DNA from: Anoplopoma fimbria
Taxonomy: Eukaryota; Chordata; Actinopteri; Perciformes; Anoplopomatidae
Reading direction: 5' to 3'
DNA: 64,000 nucleotides
Assembly (NCBI RefSeq): GCF_027596085.1
Contig: NC_072462.1
Span: 22,687,112 to 22,751,111, forward strand
Below the pieces are notes generated by a model, which worked only from the letters and a program-made list of their open reading frames with translations, had not been told where the DNA came from and made no database searches. A program made the position numbers and the translations under genes. This document shows, one piece after another, positions 58,326 through 64,000 of the stretch; position 1 is the stretch's first letter, and each line of letters opens with the position of its first letter.

Positions 58326-60747
58326 CAGTTTCTTTCTCTGTTTCTTTAACTAATGTAGACATTTTAGTATTTGTGTAAAATATGTATGTATCTATCCATG
58401 CGTAATGCAGACATATGCCACATTGATAGGGCACTGCCCACACTGGCAAACATTTCTCAGCACATTACTGCCTATAGATGAGCAGAACGAGCAATCATAA
58501 CATGCAATCATGCTTTCATATTTTCTCTTTCCTTTCTACAAATGGCATCTCGAGAGAGGCATAACTACTTTGTGCAATTTTAAAATAAACTTTTTCTTAG
58601 CTTTGGATTGGCCCAGGGTAACAAACAATATTTTGTGCTTTTGTGCTGTACATAGCTCTTTTCAAAACATTCGTCCTTGTGCCAAAATCTTGAGTCCAGC
58701 CTGGTCTCCCAAAAAAAGATGTTTCCATACAAGGAAACTGCATTGTCAAATATATTTTTAGGTAAACGTTGGTGTCCCCTGTGAAACCAAAAGTTAACAT
58801 TGACTTATTTGTATTTACGTCCGTAACTTAAATAAACCTACTTATTTTAAGCCAAACCATGATAACATGAAACAGCTGCCATTCTCTACAAAGGGGGCAA
58901 AATATAAGCTTTTCAGGAACAGTTTTTAAAGCCTACAGGTTTTTTTTTAATACCAAATATATAGATTCTCAGCTGGGTATTCCTTAAAAGATTCACTGTT
59001 TTCTCGTAAGACAAAGTCTCCATTTCCCAGGGGCCTTTTAGGGGCACCAAAAGCATCCCATTAAACAAACTGTCACACTGACAACAAAATGTGCAGGGGA
59101 TTGTATAAGTGTGTGTGCTGAACAGCGTGACAGCTTGGACAGTTGAGGGGTCACCGGCTTAACCTTGAAGTCCGTCTCCTCTAACAAGATAAGAGGGCGG
59201 ATGAGAGCCGGAGACGGGAGCGGCGCTTGGTCCCGCTCATCCTCCGGCTCTGTGATGTCTGCCGTTAAATGACCAGTTTGCCAAGAGTTCCGTCCTCGCC
59301 CACATCAGCCATTAGCCTGACAGGGTGACAGCTCGGCATCAAAGGGTTTAATCATCACATTCAACGCGGGCAGGTAGCTGAAAATGTCCACCTTTGTGAA
59401 CGTAGCAGCACCGTTGAGCGATAATCCTGTCAGCAGGCCTCGTCTTTTGATAGCTGAAGTTTGATTGGATGCATATTCACAATGCTGCCCATCTCTGCTA
59501 ACCATGATGAATTCACCTCGTTTGCGGATGGATTGTGACAGATTTTTCAGATTTTTATTTTCTTAAGTAAACCCTTTTTAGAGAGAGAAACGTCTGAGTG
59601 TTTTTGATTTTTTTTTTTCTTACTCGTCCCAAGGGTGGCTTGAATTTACAGAGTAATTAGTTGAGTAGAATACACGCTCTAATTTACCCCCGGCCCATTC
59701 TGCTCTCCTCCGCAGCAAAGTTTACATTTGGTAATGAATTAAGAGCCTTGCACTATTAAAAGGGGGGGTTTTGCTGACATCTATATAAGCTTAAGATAAG
59801 CTGGGCCTAAATCAAGAAAAATGCAGACCCAGCACATTGCAGTCCAAGGGAATCTTAGCGAGAATAGCTTTCAGCGGGAGATAACACTAGGTACGTATAT
59901 TTGCCTTTGCATTACCCATAAAACTTCCTGGTTTATCTTAATTTCAAAATGCTTTTTGAGGGAGTCCCATAAAATTAGAAGAATAGAGTCCATTGATGTT
60001 GCTGCTTCATACAATATAAGGTGCTTTTTGAATACTTCTTAATTATTTAATGATAAACTAGTTTGAACAAATTATTTGGATGGGTAATTAGTAACAGATA
60101 CTATAAGAGAAGTTAAACTCATAAGTGACTTTCAATAGAAATCTACAGCCATAGTGCACTCATGTGTTATATAACTGAAGTCAGTTTTATCCACTTTTTT
60201 TTCTTTTTACTGCTATTACTGTATACACCCTGGAGTTGGAAACTCACAACTACAGAAATAATCAATGATATTTTGTGGGAAGTCAGAAGTGTTTGAGTGT
60301 ATATTGTATTTTGAGTTAACATAGCTGGTTCTCTGTCTGCATCACAGGATGAATGCAGCATGTGCACATGATCCACACACAGCAGACTGGTTTAGGAAAG
60401 TGTTAATCAACAATAAATCAGTGCATGATAAACTTCAATTAGCTTCACCGTAGGGGTCAATATGTTAATTATGTCGGAAACAAGCAGTTTGAGAATAGTG
60501 CTATCTTAAGACTTAATCATCCTTGCGGCACAAACAACTGGTGCGAGGAGTTATTTCCTGTCAGGTCACACAACAATCAGTCTGTCTAAAGATCGTTGTT
60601 TAAGTGTCCTTGAGCAAGACAATCCACCCCAAATTTGTTAATTAAAGCTCTGCTACCACTGGTTTTAGAGAGCGATGTAATTTGAATCTCATGAATGTAT
60701 TACAGGTTAAATCTACGTATACACTGTTATACTACAGCAGCTATACT
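58326..60747. other. Non-genic stretch
   Basis: A GC-richer, conserved-looking patch around 59,100-59,300 has no open frame of note. Otherwise AT-rich with nothing specific. Confidence 0.55.
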
Positions 60748-60800
60748 ACATAGCCAATGGGTGACATAATGGTGACTACGTCCTCTTTTTATCGTCTATG
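60748..60800. repeat. Dispersed repeat family A, terminal fragment
   Basis: tagccaatgggtgacataat then ggtgactacgtcctcttttt and atcgtctatg match the right end of the 37,431-37,812 copy. Confidence 0.6.
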
Positions 60801-62219
60801 CTCCGCACATCACAACATATTTACAGAAAAGGTTTAAGGTCGAATTTGTGTTTACAACTTGTTTGCTTAACACAAGTGCTATCATTTTTTCCACTGGGGA
60901 CAGTCTTTCATTGTTTCATGTACCGATGCCCTTAGACTGTATAATACTCGTGGGCCAGGGCTCTTCTTGTAATGCAAATTGATAAAAGGATGTGCCTACT
61001 GAATGTCAGCGAGTAAGACCTGAAGCCTATTCGCTGAATTCCTCCTGGTTCCAGCAGCACTGACCCCTCTGTGGAGGGGCGAGTGATAAAAGGATTTCCA
61101 GAGCTCAACGGAGGATCACATCATCCTTAGACAGTTGTGATAAGGTTTCAGTGCAGCTCTTTCATTGCACCGATGCAACACAGTGAGGATAACTGTGTGT
61201 GTGTTTGCTCAGACGGTGAAACTGAAAATAGTTTTCTGGTCATTTTTAAAGGTTCCTTTAAAATAAAAAAATTAATTTGGGGTTGTTAAAAAAAACCTTA
61301 TCCAATACCAGATACACTATTATTTTAAAAACAATTATAATTGAACTGTTGATAATTTTACTTAATTAACTTTTTCAATGCAGACATTGTACTTGTTATG
61401 TTGTTTTTTTGTGTGGCATTTCATTCTTAATTAAGTAATTTAAGAATTTATAATTAGATTTTAATGTGGGTAACTCCTCCACAACTTATCAGCTTCCTGA
61501 TTCAGTGGATTGCACAGCAGTCTAAACTGCATTACATTCCCAGTTCACAGTGATGTGGTTAATTTCAGTACACGGGATGTCGAGATATCAAGGCTAAAAA
61601 CAGGCGGATTTTATTTAAAAGTCTTCAAGGTTAGGTAGAACTATCATTCAACAGCAGTGATGACTCTACTTGAGTTGTAGTCTTAATATAACTGAAATAT
61701 AGTCTGTGATATGAAACGGCAGCTATTTGAAGTACAACATACTATTCAAGCATATTCGGGTTCATTTAAACCTTCATTATTTAGATGTTTCAGCTACATA
61801 TCACTAAATCTGCTTGCTCTGAATAATATGTGCTTTAAATATATATTGGTTAAATTGCTTCCTTTTTTTCAGCTGTGTAACTGTGTTAACGGTTGGTGAT
61901 TTCTCTCCCTAATAAAATCTCCCTCCCATACGCTGCACATATTGATGCAAATGATGATGGGTAATGATGACAACACAAATATCTAAATATGATAATCAAG
62001 ACAATAGCATGCATTATTTGAATTTTTGATTGATTATATTATATGTTATATAGAAAATAAAGACACTTTCACAATGCTTGTTTTGTTCAATAATTCAAAC
62101 CACACAATTATTAAAGACAAATACAATGTAATAAAATCCTAATTAAAAGCAGAAAATCCCTACATTTGAGAAGGTGGAAACTTGTTGGAAATGTTTTTGT
62201 CATTTTAACATTTAACATT
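60801..62219. other. Non-genic stretch
   Basis: AT-rich; no supported gene or repeat family. Confidence 0.55.
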
Positions 62220-62424
62220 TTTTTGTAAGAGTATATGTAAATTAACTAGTAAGTAAAGCTATCAAATAATTGCTGTGGAGTAAAATGTACGATCATTTCT
62301 ACTAAATTGTAGTGGAGTAGAAGTAGACAGTGACATGAAAATAAAATACTTTATGTACAGTACATGTACCTAAAAAATGTAGAGCACTACTTAAGTAAAT
62401 GTCCTTATTTACATTTCACCACTG
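62220..62424 (+). repeat. Dispersed repeat family E, copy 2 (hAT-like right end)
   Basis: Contains tagtggagtagaagtagaca, atactttatgtacagtacat and cacttaagtaaatgtcctta-type blocks, ending catttcaccactg. The CACCACTG terminus (CAGTGGTG on the other strand) is typical of a common fish hAT-type element. The left end was not found. Confidence 0.6.
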
Positions 62425-64000
62425 GCTGATGAACAGTATGCATCTTATCTTTACGAGCCAACAGATTACAAACAAGATAAAATCACATTATTCACACAGC
62501 AAAAAAGATTTGTCTACACATAACTAACAGTAGCTTTAGATAGAAAGTAAACCTATTCAGGTAAAATTATATATAGATTTTGAGATCGTGAGGAAACAAA
62601 AGAGGGCATTCAATACACTGCCATGCCATCCTGAAATAGAGTTCAGCTGAATATCCTGTATGTGCTGCAAACTTCTCTGTGGAATCAGCTCATGAAAAAG
62701 CTCGAAGAGAACTCGATATCATCCTCCTCAAGATCCATAACCTCAGTGTTTTCCCTCCCGCTGCTTATGCAGGAAAAGCTCATTCATGTTTCAGCCACGC
62801 TGCTGATTGATCGACCAAATCTGGCAACTCCGCTCAACTCACATAACCAACATGTTATGTGAGCCAGCGGCAGTTGTGTTAGCCGGAGATCTGCGAGCAA
62901 GGGTAGGAAAAGTAGCTGATGCCAACTGAAAATGTCATCGGATTTGTTGCTTGGCTCTTGTGAGGCGTTTAGTCACCAAAAGGAGTCTGATAAGTTACCA
63001 GATCTGGTGAAACAGTTGCTGGGTTGGCAACAATGGTGCATGGTGGGCAAGAAGTAGATTTAGGAAAAGCTGAGCAGTGACGGATACAGTAGATACAGTC
63101 ATGTTTGTTTATGGCCCTCAATCCTGCCTCCATGAGTATTGCCAGGCACAGCAAAGTGTATGACTGTGTGTGTGTACTTTACATTTATTGTTTAGGTGGA
63201 AAGTTTGCTGAACAAATTAGGTAGTTTGAAGGCAAATTATCATTTTAGGATCAAGATTCTTGTCATCTCTGTCCATCAAATCTGTAAATGCCTTTTTGAA
63301 CATTTGCATTAATTTCATTGTCAATCAATCTCATCCATGCAAACATCTCTCCTTTAAAAATGGTTGCATCCCATTGTATAAACAGTTACGTTGCTCCCAT
63401 TTTAATGCCTAGATGACGTTATTTTGAGTGTTGATGGAGCAGCAAAAATGTTAGCATGAATAAATCCTGTTAAAGAGTTGGTGTAAATATTTTGTACACG
63501 CACCAATTGTCAACCATTCAATATCGAGGTATTTGGTCAAAATATTGTGATACTTGATTTTCTCCATATCGCATATCTCTATATCATTAGATATCCACTC
63601 GTGGTTACTAAGCCATTATTAAGGTATTTATGCTGATGAATTGAGGTACAGGAGTGTAAGGTTGGGTAAAGAAATGGAAATTTGTTAAATAGGAAAAGCT
63701 GAGATAAATGAAGTAAACATCTACAAACCTTCAACTGATTTGATGACTTGAATACAATATACTTTTGAACACGTTTTTGCTCACAGCCATGTCCATGAAT
63801 TTTTAAATGACTTATAGACAATAATCAAGTTCAAAGACGTTGTATCACATGCTGTCTGAGGCTGTGGGTACACAGACGGTTCTTTATGTCTCTTTGGTGG
63901 ATTTGTTGAAAACAAAATTTGGTAAAATATTGTACCTCATCCTCTAATGTTTGCCAGCATTCCTAAACTTTTACAAATATGTTTGAATAACACATGAGTT
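62425..64000. other. Non-genic stretch to window end
   Basis: No supported feature; open frames are under 85 codons and without recognisable content. Confidence 0.55.

Overview
The window is vertebrate nuclear DNA, most likely from a teleost fish and probably a percomorph. It has a single gene built of short exons with GT-AG introns, AT-rich non-coding DNA, abundant microsatellites, and several dispersed repeats of types common in fish genomes (tRNA-derived SINEs, L2-like LINE pieces, short inverted-repeat DNA transposons). No bacterial-type operon, CRISPR array, rRNA or stand-alone tRNA gene was seen.

The left 29.7 kb (plus strand) holds the 3' part of one gene. Eighteen coding exons, all with compatible splice phases, join into one open frame of 1,523 residues plus a stop. 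The product is a turtle-family immunoglobulin superfamily receptor, best matched to IGSF9 (protein turtle homolog A, fish igsf9a). The order is: end of Ig1 (the N-terminal half, signal peptide and promoter lie left of the window), Ig2 to Ig5, two fibronectin type III domains, one transmembrane helix, and a cytoplasmic tail of about 860 residues encoded mostly by one 2,274-base exon. The tail carries the family motif PIELIDRGPDGRF, a charged helical stretch, a Ser/Pro-rich region, the conserved SVDENYEWD motif on a 74-base exon, and a C-terminus ending in TVLF. Known family members are neuronal adhesion proteins acting in dendrite growth and inhibitory synapses.

The introns hold several repeat families also found downstream, plus one inverted-repeat DNA element of hAT type.

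The right 34 kb (about 29.7-64 kb) shows no intact host gene. It contains a 5'- and 3'-truncated but still open L2-like reverse transcriptase fragment (minus strand, 44.4-45.7 kb), a second decayed L2-like 3' fragment (49.4 kb), two copies of a 335-base direct repeat 3.6 kb apart, a second SINE copy, a decayed intronless coiled-coil coding sequence (52.0-52.7 kb, minus strand), a 631-base PIF/Harbinger-like element with nested inverted repeats and a TAA target duplication (53.5 kb), and a tandem repeat of about 120-base units (57.9-58.3 kb). The remainder is AT-rich sequence in which I see nothing specific.

I do not see a previously undescribed multi-gene system here. The most useful observations are the splice-site context and tail structure of igsf9a, and the precise boundaries of the mobile elements.
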